Positions 8,335 through 17,310 of a DNA stretch of 64,000 bases are shown here, in pieces. The notes under the pieces are model-generated. The model saw nothing but the letters and a program-made list of their open reading frames with translations, had not been told where the DNA came from and made no database searches. Origin of the DNA: JAGXKT01 sp964531695 (GTDB lineage Bacteria > Planctomycetota > Phycisphaerae > SM23-33); assembly GCA_964531695.1 (NCBI GenBank), contig CAZHEH010000002.1, forward strand, positions 124,001-188,000. The letters run 5' to 3'. Positions within the stretch are counted from its first letter, which is position 1. Each line of letters starts with the position of its first letter. Position numbers and translations under genes: made by a program.

Positions 8335-8757
8335 CTACTCGCCGATGACCTTGACGAGGACTCGCTTGGGCCGACGGCCGTCGAACTCCCCGTAGAAGAT
8401 CCGCTCCCACGGCCCGAAGTCCAGCTTGCCGCCGGTGATGGCGACGACGACCTCGCGGCCCATGATCTGGCGCTTGTGGTGGGCGTCGCCGTTGTCCTCG
8501 CCGGTGCGGTTGTGGCGGTAGCGCTCCGGCGAGGGATCGAACGGCGCCAGCTCCTCCAGCCAGTGCTTGTAGTCCTCGTGCAGGCCGGGCTCGTCGTCGT
8601 TGATGAACACGCTGGCGGTGATGTGCATGGCGTTGACCAAGCACAGGCCCTCCCGCACGCCGCTGGCGCGGACGACCTGTTCCACGTCGCCGGTGATGTT
8701 CACGAAGTCCATCCGCCGGGGGATGTTGAACGTGAGGTACTCCGTCGTCGATTTCAT
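8335..8757 (-). CDS. YjbQ/UPF0047 family protein
   Basis: A 140-residue member of the YjbQ (UPF0047) family, small trimeric proteins reported to have weak thiamin-phosphate synthase activity. Family landmarks are visible: AMHITASVFINDDEPGLHED, RHNRTGEDNGDAHHKRQIMG and GKLDFGPWERIFYGEFDGRR, including the conserved His residues that form the metal/phosphate site. I chose the ATG at 8757 (MKSTTEY) because GAAGGG lies about 10 bases upstream and the length matches the family (about 138). It is divergent from the radical SAM gene. Confidence 0.88.
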   Translation of the reverse strand: MKSTTEYLTFNIPRRMDFVNITGDVEQVVRASGVREGLCLVNAMHITASVFINDDEPGLHEDYKHWLEELAPFDPSPERYRHNRTGEDNGDAHHKRQIMGREVVVAITGGKLDFGPWERIFYGEFDGRRPKRVLVKVIGE

Positions 8758-8849
8758 TCCGCACCGCCCTTCGTGCCCGTATGATAGCACCTGTGCCGCA
8801 CGCTTCCAGGCGCGAGCCCGCGGTTTGCGGGCCCCGGCCGGCCGTCTTC

Positions 8850-10625
8850 ATGCCCGACCCGATCGCTGACAAGCTCCTTTCCCGCGTATCGCAGCCCGAT
8901 CAGTACATCGGTCTGGAGGTGAACCGTCGCTGCGCCGACCCGGCCGGCGCGGAGGTCTCCGTCGCGCTGGCGTTTCCGGACAATTACGCCATCGGCATCA
9001 GCCACCTGGGCAGCCACGTGCTGTACCACGCGCTGAACGACCTGCCGGGCGTCGCGTGCGACCGGACGTACTGCCCCGCGCTCGACGCCGAGCCGGTCAT
9101 GCGGGCTGAGGGGGTCGAGCTGTTCGGCTGGGAGAGCCGCCTGCCGGTCCGGATGTTCGACATCCTGGGCTTCTCGCTGAGCTACGAGCTGTGCGCGACG
9201 AACGTGCTGACGATGCTCGACCTGGCGGGGCTGGCGCTGCGGGCCGAGCGGCGCGGGGAGGGCACGCCGCTGGTCGTCGCGGGAGATGCCCTGGCCGACA
9301 GTCCGGAGCCGGTGGCCCCGTTCGTGGACCTGTTCCTGGCGGGCGACGGCGAGGTCGGCCTGCCTGCTCTGGCTGAGTTGGTTCGCCGGGCCAAGCGCGA
9401 CGGCGCCACGCGGGAGGAGCTGCTGCTGGAGGCGGCCCGGACAATCCCCGGCGCGTACGTGCCGCGGTTCTACCGGCCGGAGCCGACCGCGACCGGGCTG
9501 GACGTGCCCCGGCCGATCCGCCAGGACGTGCCGGAGGTCATTGAGCGGGCGCATCTGGCGGAGCTCGCCGACTCGCCGGACATGGCCGCGCCGCTGGTGC
9601 CCGTTGCGGAGGGCGTGCACGAGCGCGTGATGATCGAGGTCATGCGCGGCTGTCCGAACGGCTGCCGGTTCTGCCAGGCGGGGCACGTGCGCCGGCCGCT
9701 CCGGTGGCGGAGCGTGGACGAGATCGTCCGGATCGCGCGGTCGGCGATCGACGCGACGGGTTACGACGAGATCTCGCTGCTGAGCTTGTCCACGAGCGAC
9801 CACCCGCAACTTGACGAGCTGATCGGGCGAATCCAGGCCGAGTTCGCCGGCGAGCACGTGTCGATCTCGCTGCCGTCTCTGCGTGTGGACGGCCAGCTCA
9901 AGCACCTGCCGAAGCTCGCGGCGGACGTCCGCAAGGGCGGGCTGACCATCGCGGCAGAAGCCGGCAGCGAGCGGCTGCGACGGGCGATCCGCAAGCGGAT
10001 CACGGAAGAGGACATGCTCTCGGGCGTGCGGTCGGCGTACGAGGCGGGCTGGGGCAAGGTGAAGGTGTACTTCATGGCCGGGTTGCCGGGCGAGACGGAC
10101 GAGGACATCGCCGCCATCGCCGAATTGTGCCGGCGGCTGAGCCGCACGGGCAAGGAGGTCCGGGGCACGCCCGGGTCGATCCATGCGAGCGTGTCCTGGT
10201 TCGTGCCGAAGCCGCACACGCCGATGCAGTGGGACGCGATGCGCGGCGCGGACTACTTCTGGTCCGTACGGCGGCGCTTGCAGGAGTTGGTCAAGCGCTC
10301 GGCCGTGAGCGTGAAGTTCCACTTCATCGAGCGGAGCATGCTGGAGGGCGTGATCGCGCGGGGGGACCGCCGGGTGGCGGATGTCATCGAGGCGGCCTGG
10401 CGCGCCGGGGCGCGGATGGATTCGTGGAGCGAGCACTTCGATTACGGCCAGTGGGCGGCGGCGTTCCGCGAGACGGGCGTAGACCCGGCCGCGATCGCCG
10501 AGCGCGAGCTGCCGACCGATGCGCCGCTGCCGTGGTCGCACATTCGGTGTTGCTCGGAGGAGGCGTTTCTCGTTCGGGAACGGTCCCGCTACCTGGAGGC
10601 ACTAGGGGGTGGGCAGCAGAGGTAG
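8850..10625 (+). CDS. TIGR03960-type radical SAM protein with B12-binding-like N-terminus
   Basis: A 591-residue radical SAM protein of the TIGR03960 type. The first 200 residues resemble the cobalamin-binding-like domain of this family (VALAFPDNYAIGISHLG ... GWESRLPVRMFDILGFSLSYE). The radical SAM core begins at VMRGCPNGCRFCQAG, giving the CxxxCxxC cluster motif, with the SAM-binding GSERLRR stretch later. The reaction is not established. In many genomes a DUF2344/TIGR03936 partner is fused or adjacent; none follows here. Start: ATG 8850 (MPDPIADK) leaves room for the divergent yjbQ promoter, and TATGAT at 8779-8784 could be its -10. An ATG at 8781 would add 23 residues. Confidence 0.9.
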   Translation: MPDPIADKLLSRVSQPDQYIGLEVNRRCADPAGAEVSVALAFPDNYAIGISHLGSHVLYHALNDLPGVACDRTYCPALDAEPVMRAEGVELFGWESRLPVRMFDILGFSLSYELCATNVLTMLDLAGLALRAERRGEGTPLVVAGDALADSPEPVAPFVDLFLAGDGEVGLPALAELVRRAKRDGATREELLLEAARTIPGAYVPRFYRPEPTATGLDVPRPIRQDVPEVIERAHLAELADSPDMAAPLVPVAEGVHERVMIEVMRGCPNGCRFCQAGHVRRPLRWRSVDEIVRIARSAIDATGYDEISLLSLSTSDHPQLDELIGRIQAEFAGEHVSISLPSLRVDGQLKHLPKLAADVRKGGLTIAAEAGSERLRRAIRKRITEEDMLSGVRSAYEAGWGKVKVYFMAGLPGETDEDIAAIAELCRRLSRTGKEVRGTPGSIHASVSWFVPKPHTPMQWDAMRGADYFWSVRRRLQELVKRSAVSVKFHFIERSMLEGVIARGDRRVADVIEAAWRAGARMDSWSEHFDYGQWAAAFRETGVDPAAIAERELPTDAPLPWSHIRCCSEEAFLVRERSRYLEALGGGQQR

Positions 10626-10780
10626 TAGCGGAAGCAGAGGGATCCGGCGCTCTTGCCCGCCGCCACTGCGTCCGAGTGCGAGTCCATGGCCCTGTCCGTT
10701 CCTTCTTGAGCTCGCCCGTTGATTTCGCGAACGGCGGGATCGGTTCTGCAGATCCTGTGTTGGCTCCGCTGCCTATGCGG

Positions 10781-11197
10781 CTACTTGCCGGAGTCCTGAA
10801 GGTAGTGATCCGGCAGGCCAATTCCCTGTATGCCGTTGCGCAGGTGGACGCAGTTGGAGTTGATCAGCAGGTCGGTCCTGAGCCCGCTGGCCTTCAGTCC
10901 GGAAAGGACTTGCGCGGTTTCCAGGCCGCAGGGCTTCTGGCACTTGAGTTCCATGTATTCCTCGTCCTCGACAACGATGTCCGGTACATGCTCGCCGATG
11001 GCGGCTGCGTCGCACACCACCGTGTACCGGACCTGTTGTCGGGCCGCCGTTCCGGCCTTCGTCAACTCACATATCAGCGCGTTTTCGCAGATCCGTTCGC
11101 GATATCCGGGCCCCAAGGCGGTGTGAACCCGCATGGCCGCGATGATGATCCGCCCGGTCCATTCGCTGTGAGGCCCGTTCGTACATTGTGCCGTCAT
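10781..11197 (-). CDS. GxxExxY protein (PD-(D/E)XK-like)
   Basis: A 138-residue member of the GxxExxY family, small proteins with a PD-(D/E)XK nuclease-like fold found scattered in bacterial genomes. The diagnostic segment is LGPGYRERICENAL; the usual final Tyr is Cys here. YMELKCQKPCGLETAQVLSGLKASG follows in register with the family's ELK...Q.LNYLKA block and contains the E-x-K of the nuclease core. Its biological role is unknown. It lies downstream of pyrK on the same strand, 82 bases away. The Tyr to Cys change may mean divergence or loss of activity. Confidence 0.8.
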   Translation of the reverse strand: MTAQCTNGPHSEWTGRIIIAAMRVHTALGPGYRERICENALICELTKAGTAARQQVRYTVVCDAAAIGEHVPDIVVEDEEYMELKCQKPCGLETAQVLSGLKASGLRTDLLINSNCVHLRNGIQGIGLPDHYLQDSGK

Positions 11198-11279
11198 GTG
11201 CAGCCCCCATCATGGCGATCTTGCGTCCAGAAGCCGTTTGCCCCTTTTTTCTCTGCACCCGATGTTCCCTCTGCGGCTG

Positions 11280-12221
11280 CTACCACAGCACCTCCCGCGC
11301 GGCGAAGACGGGTCCGTCCGTGCAGCAGAGCTTGTAGGTCCAGCCGGGCTCGGCCTGCGCGTCGCGGATTTTGACCACGCAGCTCTGGCACGTGCCCATG
11401 CCGCAGGCCATGTGGCGCTCCAGAGCGAGCCAGCAGGGAACGTCACGCTCGATGCAGATGTCGCCCACGGCCCGCATGAGCGGCTCCGGACCGCAGCAGT
11501 AGCACGTCAGGTCGTGCGCCCGGCCGCGGCGGCGCAGCCACTCCAGCAGCGCGTCGCTGGCCGTGCCGGGCACGCCGAGCGTGCCGTCGTCCGTGGTCAG
11601 GATCGCGCTGTGGCCGGCGGGCAGGTCGGCCACGCACGGCGCCGGCTCGGGCTCCTGGGGCGGGTCGGCGCTGCGCTGCACGGGCATCAGCCCCTCGCTC
11701 CGCGCGCCGAAGATGGCGACGACCTCCCGGCCGTCGGCGGCCAGCGCCTCGGCCAGGTAGAGCATGGGCGGAATGCCCACGCCGCCGCCGACCAGCACGG
11801 CCGGCGGCCGTTCGGGCCGCGGGAACCCGTTGCCCAGCGGCCCGAGCACGCTCAACTCGTCGCCCTCTGCCGCCTCGGCCAGCAGGGCCGTGCCCGTGCC
11901 GACCAGACGGCAGATCAGCTCGATCTCGGGTCCGTCGGCTCCGTCGCGGCGCCCGGCCAGCGAGATGGGCCGGCGCAGCAGCGGCTCGCCGAGGGTCAGC
12001 TCCGGGCCGGTGAACTCCGGGCGCTCGCCCGGGCCCCACGCCACCTCGTGCAGCTCGCCGCGCTCGCCGGGCGCCCGGCACAGAAGCTGCACGAATTGTC
12101 CCGGCCGGGAGGGCGGCAAGCCGGGCACCGCCAGCCGGAGCCGGAAGTGCTCGGCGCAGATCGCCTCATTCGCGACGACCCGCGCGGGGAAGACGCCACG
12201 GGATGCGTGAGAGGAGGGCAT
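11280..12221 (-). CDS. pyrK: PyrK-like dihydroorotate dehydrogenase electron-transfer subunit
   Basis: A 313-residue flavin/iron-sulfur reductase subunit that passes electrons from the PyrD flavoprotein to NAD+ in pyrimidine synthesis. Seen are an N-terminal FAD-binding barrel with LLRRPISLAGRR (the RxYS-like FAD motif), an NAD-binding region VLVGGGVGIPPMLYLAE, and a C-terminal 2Fe-2S site ACGMGTCQSCVVK ... YKLCCTDGPVF, the PyrK pattern of Cys residues. No pyrD lies next to it. ATG 12221 was chosen because upstream sequence is not conserved in style; no strong ribosome-binding site is visible and a 6-bp hairpin (GCCGCA/TGCGGC) sits directly before the ATG. Confidence 0.88.
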   Translation of the reverse strand: MPSSHASRGVFPARVVANEAICAEHFRLRLAVPGLPPSRPGQFVQLLCRAPGERGELHEVAWGPGERPEFTGPELTLGEPLLRRPISLAGRRDGADGPEIELICRLVGTGTALLAEAAEGDELSVLGPLGNGFPRPERPPAVLVGGGVGIPPMLYLAEALAADGREVVAIFGARSEGLMPVQRSADPPQEPEPAPCVADLPAGHSAILTTDDGTLGVPGTASDALLEWLRRRGRAHDLTCYCCGPEPLMRAVGDICIERDVPCWLALERHMACGMGTCQSCVVKIRDAQAEPGWTYKLCCTDGPVFAAREVLW

Positions 12222-12482
12222 GCCGCAATCGTAATGCGGCGACCGGGAGACGGGCAAGGCCGCAGGAAGGCAGCCCCGTCCGAAGGCCGGAGCACACGCA
12301 AAGGCCGGAGGGCGGGGAGCCGGAGTGCAATGCAATAGGGCCGCGGCAGCGGCGAGGGAACGGCCCGGCCCCCAAGCTGCCGCGCCGCGGCCGTCCGGCA
12401 TCAGACATTGCCGTTGCCGATCCGCCCGCGCGGCGCTATGTTGCTTGCGGCGCAGCTACGGACAGCGCGGAAGGAGCCGAAC

Positions 12483-13871
12483 ATGGCCGGCAAGGCGAGC
12501 AAGTCGTGGCACGGGCGGCTGGCGGGCGAGGCGGATGACGTCACGGCCGCGTTTCTGGCGTCGCTTGACGTGGATCAGGCGTTGTGGCGGTATGACATCG
12601 CCGGGTCGGTCGCGCACGCGCAGATGCTCGGCGAGGTCGGGCTGATCACAAAGGCCGAGTTCCGCGCGATCCGCGACGGGTTGCTCGCGGTCGGCGAGGA
12701 GATCGAGCAAGGCCGGCTCGACATGCCCGTCGAGCTGGAAGACATCCACATGGTGATCGAGTCGGCGCTGATCGACCGCGTCGGCGAGCCCGGCCGGAAG
12801 CTTCACACCGGGCGCAGCCGCAACGACCAAGTCGCCACCGACCTGCGCCTGTGGGCGCGGGACGCGTGCGACGCGCTGGTCGAGGGCATCGAGCGGCTCC
12901 AGCGCGCGTTCGTGTCGCTGGCGGGCGGTGAGGGGGGCAAGCTCGTCGTGCCGGCGTACACGCATCTCCAGCGGGCCCAGCCGGTGCTGGCCGGACACGC
13001 CGTGCTGGCCTACGCCGAGATGCTAGAGCGGGACGCGAAGCGCCTGGCCGACTGCCGCAGGCGGATCGACGTCTGCCCCCTCGGCTGCGGGGCGGTGGCG
13101 GGCACGTCCCTGCCGCTGGATCGCGCCCGCACGGCCGAGCTGCTGGGCTTCAGCCGCATCGCGCGAAACGGGATCGACGCCACGAGCGACCGGGACTTCC
13201 TCGCGGAGCTGTGCTTCTGCTGCGCGCTGCTGGGCGTGCACCTGTCGCGCTGGGCGGAGGACTGGATCGTCTACTCGTCGAACGAGTTCGGGCTGATCGC
13301 GCTCGACGACGCCTACTGCACGTCCAGCTCGATGATGCCGCAGAAGAAGAACGCCGACACGCTCGAGCTGATCCGCGGGCAGGCGGCGTCGGCCATGGCG
13401 CACCTGACCGGCATGCTCGCGCTGCTCAAGGGCCTGCCGCTGGCGTACGGGCGGGACCTGCAGGACGACAAGCGGTTCGCCATCCCGGCCGTGGAGGGGA
13501 TGCGCCAGGCGCTGGCGGTGGCCGCGGGCGTAGCCGGCACGGCCCGGTTCGACGCCGAGCGGATCGCGGCCGGGCTGGACGCCGGTTACCTCGACGCGAC
13601 GTCGCTTGCCGAGTACCTGGTCGGCAAGGGCGTGCCGTTCCGCACGGCCCACGGCGTGGTGGGTCGGCTGGTGGTTCGGGCGGACGAGCAGGGCAAGCCG
13701 CTGGCCGAGCTGCCGCTGGAAACGCTGCGGGAGGCGAGCGAGGCGGTGGCGGAGGATGTCTACAAGCACCTCGGCGCCGAGAACGTCGTGAAGCGCTACC
13801 GACCCGACGGGGCGGGCGGGGCGAAGCAGCTCCGCAAGCAGCTCGGCTACTGGCGGCGGAAGCTGGGCTGA
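12483..13871 (+). CDS. argH: Argininosuccinate lyase
   Basis: This enzyme splits argininosuccinate into arginine and fumarate, the last step of arginine synthesis. The 462-residue protein of the fumarate lyase superfamily shows LHTGRSRNDQVATD, THLQRAQPVLAGH, and the signature TSSSMMPQKKNADTLELIRG carrying the catalytic Ser loop. ATG 12483 follows a good GAAGGAG ribosome-binding site 7 bases away. It heads the run argH-thiL-tsaE-argB, all on the + strand with short gaps, so argB at the end places two arginine steps in one probable operon. Confidence 0.96.
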   Translation: MAGKASKSWHGRLAGEADDVTAAFLASLDVDQALWRYDIAGSVAHAQMLGEVGLITKAEFRAIRDGLLAVGEEIEQGRLDMPVELEDIHMVIESALIDRVGEPGRKLHTGRSRNDQVATDLRLWARDACDALVEGIERLQRAFVSLAGGEGGKLVVPAYTHLQRAQPVLAGHAVLAYAEMLERDAKRLADCRRRIDVCPLGCGAVAGTSLPLDRARTAELLGFSRIARNGIDATSDRDFLAELCFCCALLGVHLSRWAEDWIVYSSNEFGLIALDDAYCTSSSMMPQKKNADTLELIRGQAASAMAHLTGMLALLKGLPLAYGRDLQDDKRFAIPAVEGMRQALAVAAGVAGTARFDAERIAAGLDAGYLDATSLAEYLVGKGVPFRTAHGVVGRLVVRADEQGKPLAELPLETLREASEAVAEDVYKHLGAENVVKRYRPDGAGGAKQLRKQLGYWRRKLG

Positions 13872-13882
13872 GCATCTGGGCC

Positions 13883-14803
13883 ATGCGTGAGAACGCCTAC
13901 ATCGACTGGCTCCGCTTGCAGGCGGGCGCGGAAATCGATCCGGACGGGGTTCCGGTCGGGCCGGGCGACGACTGCGCGGTGGTGGCGGTCGGCGGCGAGC
14001 GGCTGCTCGTGACGGTCGACCAGCTCATCGACGGCGTTCACTTCGACCTTGCCCGCGACGGCGCGGAGGCGTTCGGCCGCAAGGCGATGGCCCGATCGCT
14101 GTCGGACGTCGCCGCGATGGCAGGCGAGCCCCTGGCGGCCGTGGCGAGCGTGTCCCTGCCGCCGGGGTTCTCGCGCGAGGACGCAGAGCGCATGCACCGC
14201 GGACGGCGGGCGGTCAGCGACGCGTTCGGCTGCCCGATGGTCGGCGGGGATGTGGCGACGGCGCCCGGTCCGGCGTCGCTGAGTGTGACCGTGCTCGGCC
14301 GGCCGGGGGGCGTCGAGCCCGTGCTGCGGAGCGGAGCTCGGGTCGGAGACGCGATCCTGGTGACGGGCACGTTCGGCGGGGCGTGGCGGACCGACCGGCA
14401 CCTGATGTTCACCCCGCGGATCGACGAGGCGCGGGCCTTGGCGGCACGGGCCGAACTGCACGCGATGATCGACGTGTCGGACGGGCTGGCGCTGGACCTG
14501 TCGCGTGTGTGCCGGGCCTCCGGCGTGGCGGCGGAGGTCGTGGCCGCGGCCGTGCCGGTCGCGCCGGACGCCGCAGCGGGGCGAGACATCGACCCGCTCC
14601 AGGCCGCCCTCGGCGACGGCGAGGACTACGAGCTGATCTTCTGCATTGCCCCGGACCAAGCGGACGCGCTGCTGGCCGATCCGCCGTGCGAGTGCTCGCT
14701 GACGCGGATCGGTACCGTCACAGCCGGAGAGGGCATGGCGCTCCTCCGGCCGGACGGCACGCGCGAGCCGCTCGAGCCGGCGGGCTGGGAACACGGGAGC
14801 TGA
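13883..14803 (+). CDS. thiL: Thiamine-monophosphate kinase
   Basis: ThiL phosphorylates thiamine monophosphate to the active diphosphate cofactor. The 306-residue PurM-fold protein has GPGDDCAVV near the N-terminus, TVDQLIDGVHF, a KAMARSLSDVAAMAGEP block, MVGGDVATAP, and IDVSDGLALDL with GDGEDYELIF in the C-terminal half, all standard ThiL metal/ATP motifs. It starts 11 bases after argH and ends 2 bases before tsaE, so it is tightly embedded in the operon. Length and motifs look intact. Confidence 0.95.
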   Translation: MRENAYIDWLRLQAGAEIDPDGVPVGPGDDCAVVAVGGERLLVTVDQLIDGVHFDLARDGAEAFGRKAMARSLSDVAAMAGEPLAAVASVSLPPGFSREDAERMHRGRRAVSDAFGCPMVGGDVATAPGPASLSVTVLGRPGGVEPVLRSGARVGDAILVTGTFGGAWRTDRHLMFTPRIDEARALAARAELHAMIDVSDGLALDLSRVCRASGVAAEVVAAAVPVAPDAAAGRDIDPLQAALGDGEDYELIFCIAPDQADALLADPPCECSLTRIGTVTAGEGMALLRPDGTREPLEPAGWEHGS

Positions 14804-14805
14804 CC

Positions 14806-15243
14806 ATGCCCGACGCCGAGACCCACCAGACGCGAAGCCCCGACGAGACGCTCGCCCTCGGGCGCGAGCTGGCTCAGCGGCTCTCGCGCGGGGACTGCGT
14901 TGCGCTCGACGGCCCGCTGGGGGCGGGCAAGACGCTGCTGGTCCGGGGTATCGCGGCCGGGCTGGGCCTGGAAGACGAGCGGCTTGTGGCGAGTCCCACG
15001 TACGTGCTCGTGCACGAATATCCGGCCGGGGTGCCCGTGTATCACGTGGACCTGTACCGCCTGGGCCACGCGGCCGAGGAGCTGGCCGACCTCGGCCTCG
15101 ACGAGATGCTCGCCGACGGCGTCGTGCTGATCGAATGGGCCGACCGCGCCGGGGCGGCTTTGCCGGCGCGTCGCTGGCGGATCCGGATCGAGCATACGGG
15201 CGAAGATTCCAGGCGCATCACCTTGCGCGAGCCGAGCGCTTGA
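14806..15243 (+). CDS. tsaE: TsaE, tRNA threonylcarbamoyladenosine ATPase
   Basis: TsaE is the P-loop ATPase that cycles the TsaB-TsaD complex making t6A37 in ANN-decoding tRNAs. The 145-residue protein shows LDGPLGAGKTLLVRG (Walker A), SPTYVLVHEYP, HVDLYRLG (Walker B region) and IEWADRAG, all typical. It begins 2 bases after the thiL stop. TsaB and TsaD are not in this window. Confidence 0.95.
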   Translation: MPDAETHQTRSPDETLALGRELAQRLSRGDCVALDGPLGAGKTLLVRGIAAGLGLEDERLVASPTYVLVHEYPAGVPVYHVDLYRLGHAAEELADLGLDEMLADGVVLIEWADRAGAALPARRWRIRIEHTGEDSRRITLREPSA

Positions 15244-15274
15244 CGCCCGCGCGCCGCGCGGGTCCAATGCCGCC

Positions 15275-16162
15275 ATGAGCAACCCCTCCATGGAACAGGC
15301 GATCGACAAGGCCCACACGCTGATCGAGGCGATGGGCTACATCCAGCGCTTCCGCGGCAAGCTGGTGGTCATCAAGATGGGCGGCTCGGTCATGGACGAC
15401 GCCGATGCGCTGTCCAACCTGCTCGTCGACGTGGTGTTCATGTCGAGCGTCGGTATGCGGCCGGTCATCGTCCACGGCGGCGGCAAGGCGATCTCTCAGG
15501 CGATGGCCGACCGCGGGCTCGAGGTCCAGTTCGTCCAGGGCCGCCGGTACACCGACCAGCGGACGCTTACCGTCGTCGAGCACGTCCTGTGCACGGAGAT
15601 CAACGCCCGCATCGTCCAGAGCATCGAGTCGCTCGGGGCTTCGGCGATGGGCTTGCACACGCTGGCGAGCTGCGTGCTGTTCGGCGAGCAGCTCTTCCTG
15701 GAGCGGGACGGACGGAAGATCGACCTCGGCCGGGTGGGCCGGGTGACGAGCGTCAACCAGCACCTGATCGAGCTGCTCTGCGCGGCCGGGACGATTCCCG
15801 TCATCGCGCCGCTGGCGCGCGACCGGACCGGCGCGAAGCTCAACTGCAACGCCGACACGGCCGTGGGGGAGGTGGCCGCGGCGCTGGCGGCCGAGAAGCT
15901 CGTGATGGTCTCGGACACGCACGGCATCCGGCGCTCCGTGGACGACCCGGAGAGCGTCGTGACCGCTGCGACGGAGGACGATATCCGCGCGATGATCGCC
16001 GACGGCACGATCGCCGGCGGCATGTTGCCGAAGGTCGACGCGTGCCTGCGGGCCCTCAACGCCGGTGTGAGCCGCGCCCACATCATCGATGGGCGCTTCA
16101 GCCATTCCCTGCTGCTGGAGATCTTCTCCGACAGGGGCGTCGGGACGCTGATACAGAAGTAG
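15275..16162 (+). CDS. argB: Acetylglutamate kinase
   Basis: ArgB phosphorylates N-acetylglutamate, the second step of arginine synthesis. The 295-residue amino-acid kinase has VVIKMGGSVMDD, VIVHGGGKAISQ (the ATP/phosphate loop), a GRRYTD segment, NCNADTAVGEVAAALAA, LVMVSDTHGI and GGMLPKVDACLRAL. An N-terminal helix before the kinase core (about residues 5-20) resembles that of arginine-regulated hexameric ArgB enzymes, so feedback inhibition is plausible. It closes the argH-thiL-tsaE-argB run and ends 12 bases before the convergent nikR stop. Confidence 0.95.
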   Translation: MSNPSMEQAIDKAHTLIEAMGYIQRFRGKLVVIKMGGSVMDDADALSNLLVDVVFMSSVGMRPVIVHGGGKAISQAMADRGLEVQFVQGRRYTDQRTLTVVEHVLCTEINARIVQSIESLGASAMGLHTLASCVLFGEQLFLERDGRKIDLGRVGRVTSVNQHLIELLCAAGTIPVIAPLARDRTGAKLNCNADTAVGEVAAALAAEKLVMVSDTHGIRRSVDDPESVVTAATEDDIRAMIADGTIAGGMLPKVDACLRALNAGVSRAHIIDGRFSHSLLLEIFSDRGVGTLIQK

Positions 16163-16174
16163 TTCCCCGGGGCC

Positions 16175-16591
16175 TCAGGCGAGGCCCTTGCCCGTCGTGC
16201 CGGTGGCGAGCTTGGCGTGCAGGACGCCCTTCTCCCGGCGGAGGCGGTCGGCGAGGATCCGGATGTCCTCGCCCGTTCCCCGTACCATGATCATCTCGGC
16301 GCAGAGGTGCTCATCCAGATGCACGTGAGTGGTCGCCAGCACCCGGCCCATGAAGTGATGCTGCTCGTGCGTCAGCCGCTCGCCCAGCCCGTGCACGTGG
16401 TGGTCGTAGAGCAGCGAGATCGTCCCGAGCAGTTCCTCGTCCGTTTCCCACTCCCGCTCGACCATGTGGTTGCGAATGAGATCCCGGATGAACTCCGAGC
16501 GGTTGGCGTATTGGCTGTCGGCCACCTGTCGCTCGAACCGCTCGAACAGCGAATTCTCGATGGATACCGTAAACCGTACAAGGTCGGACAT
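16175..16591 (-). CDS. nikR: NikR-type nickel-responsive regulator
   Basis: A 138-residue ribbon-helix-helix regulator. Residues 1-45 form the RHH DNA-binding unit (VRFTVSIENSLFERFERQV ... NRSEFIRDLIR), followed by an ACT-like metal-sensing domain. The His/Cys nickel ligands are recognisable in HHFMGRVLATTHVHLDEHLC, matching the NikR pattern. It is expected to repress metal uptake genes when nickel is abundant. No nickel transporter is beside it; the nearest importer is the ZnuABC-like system 3 kb away, which I do not assign to it. Confidence 0.92.
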   Translation of the reverse strand: MSDLVRFTVSIENSLFERFERQVADSQYANRSEFIRDLIRNHMVEREWETDEELLGTISLLYDHHVHGLGERLTHEQHHFMGRVLATTHVHLDEHLCAEMIMVRGTGEDIRILADRLRREKGVLHAKLATGTTGKGLA

Positions 16592-16645
16592 GGCGCATCC
16601 TCTGGGCCGGCCCCCATGGTAGCCCGCCCGGCGGAGCGTGCAAGC

Positions 16646-17251
16646 TCACACGTCGCGAACGGCGTCGAGGAAGAACAGGTTCTCCAGATCGATCAGACGC
16701 TTGTGCCTCAACCCGGCTCCGGCCAGGAGAGGGGCCCAAGCGTCTCCGGCCGGGAGCACGTCCCCACGCACCGGCCCGTCGAGCCCCGCGTGGAAGTCGT
16801 TGAGCTGCGCGCTGCCCGAGAGGTGCATCACGATCAACCGGCCGTCGGGCTTGAGCGCCGCCGCCATGTTTCGAAGTGCTCGGGGCTGGTCACGGAAGTG
16901 CGGGAAGCTGTGGAAGCACAGCACCACGTCGTAGCGATTCCGCCGCAGTTCCTCGCCACATACGTCGAGGCAGGCGAACTCCGCGTCGATGCCCTTCTCC
17001 TCGGCTTGGCGGATCATCTGCTCGGAGAAATCCACGGCCGTGACGCGGCCGGGCGCCACCTGCCGCGACAGCCAGCCGGTCGTCTTGCCGGTGCCGCAGC
17101 CGACCTCCAACAGGTTCTGCCCCGGCGTCAGGGCCAGCAGTTCGGCCTGCTCGGCCATGCCGGCGGTCATCTCCTCTGCGGAGGGGGGCTCGTCGTCCCA
17201 GCCGGCGGCCATCGCGTCGAAGTGTGCGATTCGGGGGTCCGAAGCATTCAT
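16646..17251 (-). CDS. Class I SAM-dependent methyltransferase
   Basis: A 201-residue soluble methyltransferase of the UbiE/Methyltransf_11 type. The SAM site is seen in LLEVGCGTGKTTGWL (motif I), VTAVDFSEQMIRQA (acidic loop) and YDVVLCFHSFPHF (motif IV). The substrate is unknown. ATG 17251 has an AAAGGAA ribosome-binding site; starts further upstream have none. It is divergent from the dockerin/PEP-CTERM gene and shares that AT-rich regulatory space, so it could belong to the same metal regulon; that is inference. Confidence 0.88.
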   Translation of the reverse strand: MNASDPRIAHFDAMAAGWDDEPPSAEEMTAGMAEQAELLALTPGQNLLEVGCGTGKTTGWLSRQVAPGRVTAVDFSEQMIRQAEEKGIDAEFACLDVCGEELRRNRYDVVLCFHSFPHFRDQPRALRNMAAALKPDGRLIVMHLSGSAQLNDFHAGLDGPVRGDVLPAGDAWAPLLAGAGLRHKRLIDLENLFFLDAVRDV

Positions 17252-17279
17252 ACGCGGATTTCCTTTGCGTTTTGATTCC

Positions 17280-17310
17280 TTGGGTAATATCATCCCAAAA
17301 ATCGTAATAC
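17280..17310 (+). promoter_or_regulatory. Candidate promoter/operator of the PEP-CTERM-znu operon
   Basis: This AT-rich stretch stands out in GC-rich surroundings. It holds TTGGG...CCCAA (17280-17284, 17294-17298), a direct repeat GTAATA (17284 and 17304, exactly 20 bases apart) and AAATCGTAAT (17299-17308), which equals one half-site of the Bacillus Zur box. TTGGGT and CGTAAT are 17 bases apart and could be -35/-10 elements. Zinc control by the Zur at 28997 is an inference from position and gene content. Confidence 0.4.
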
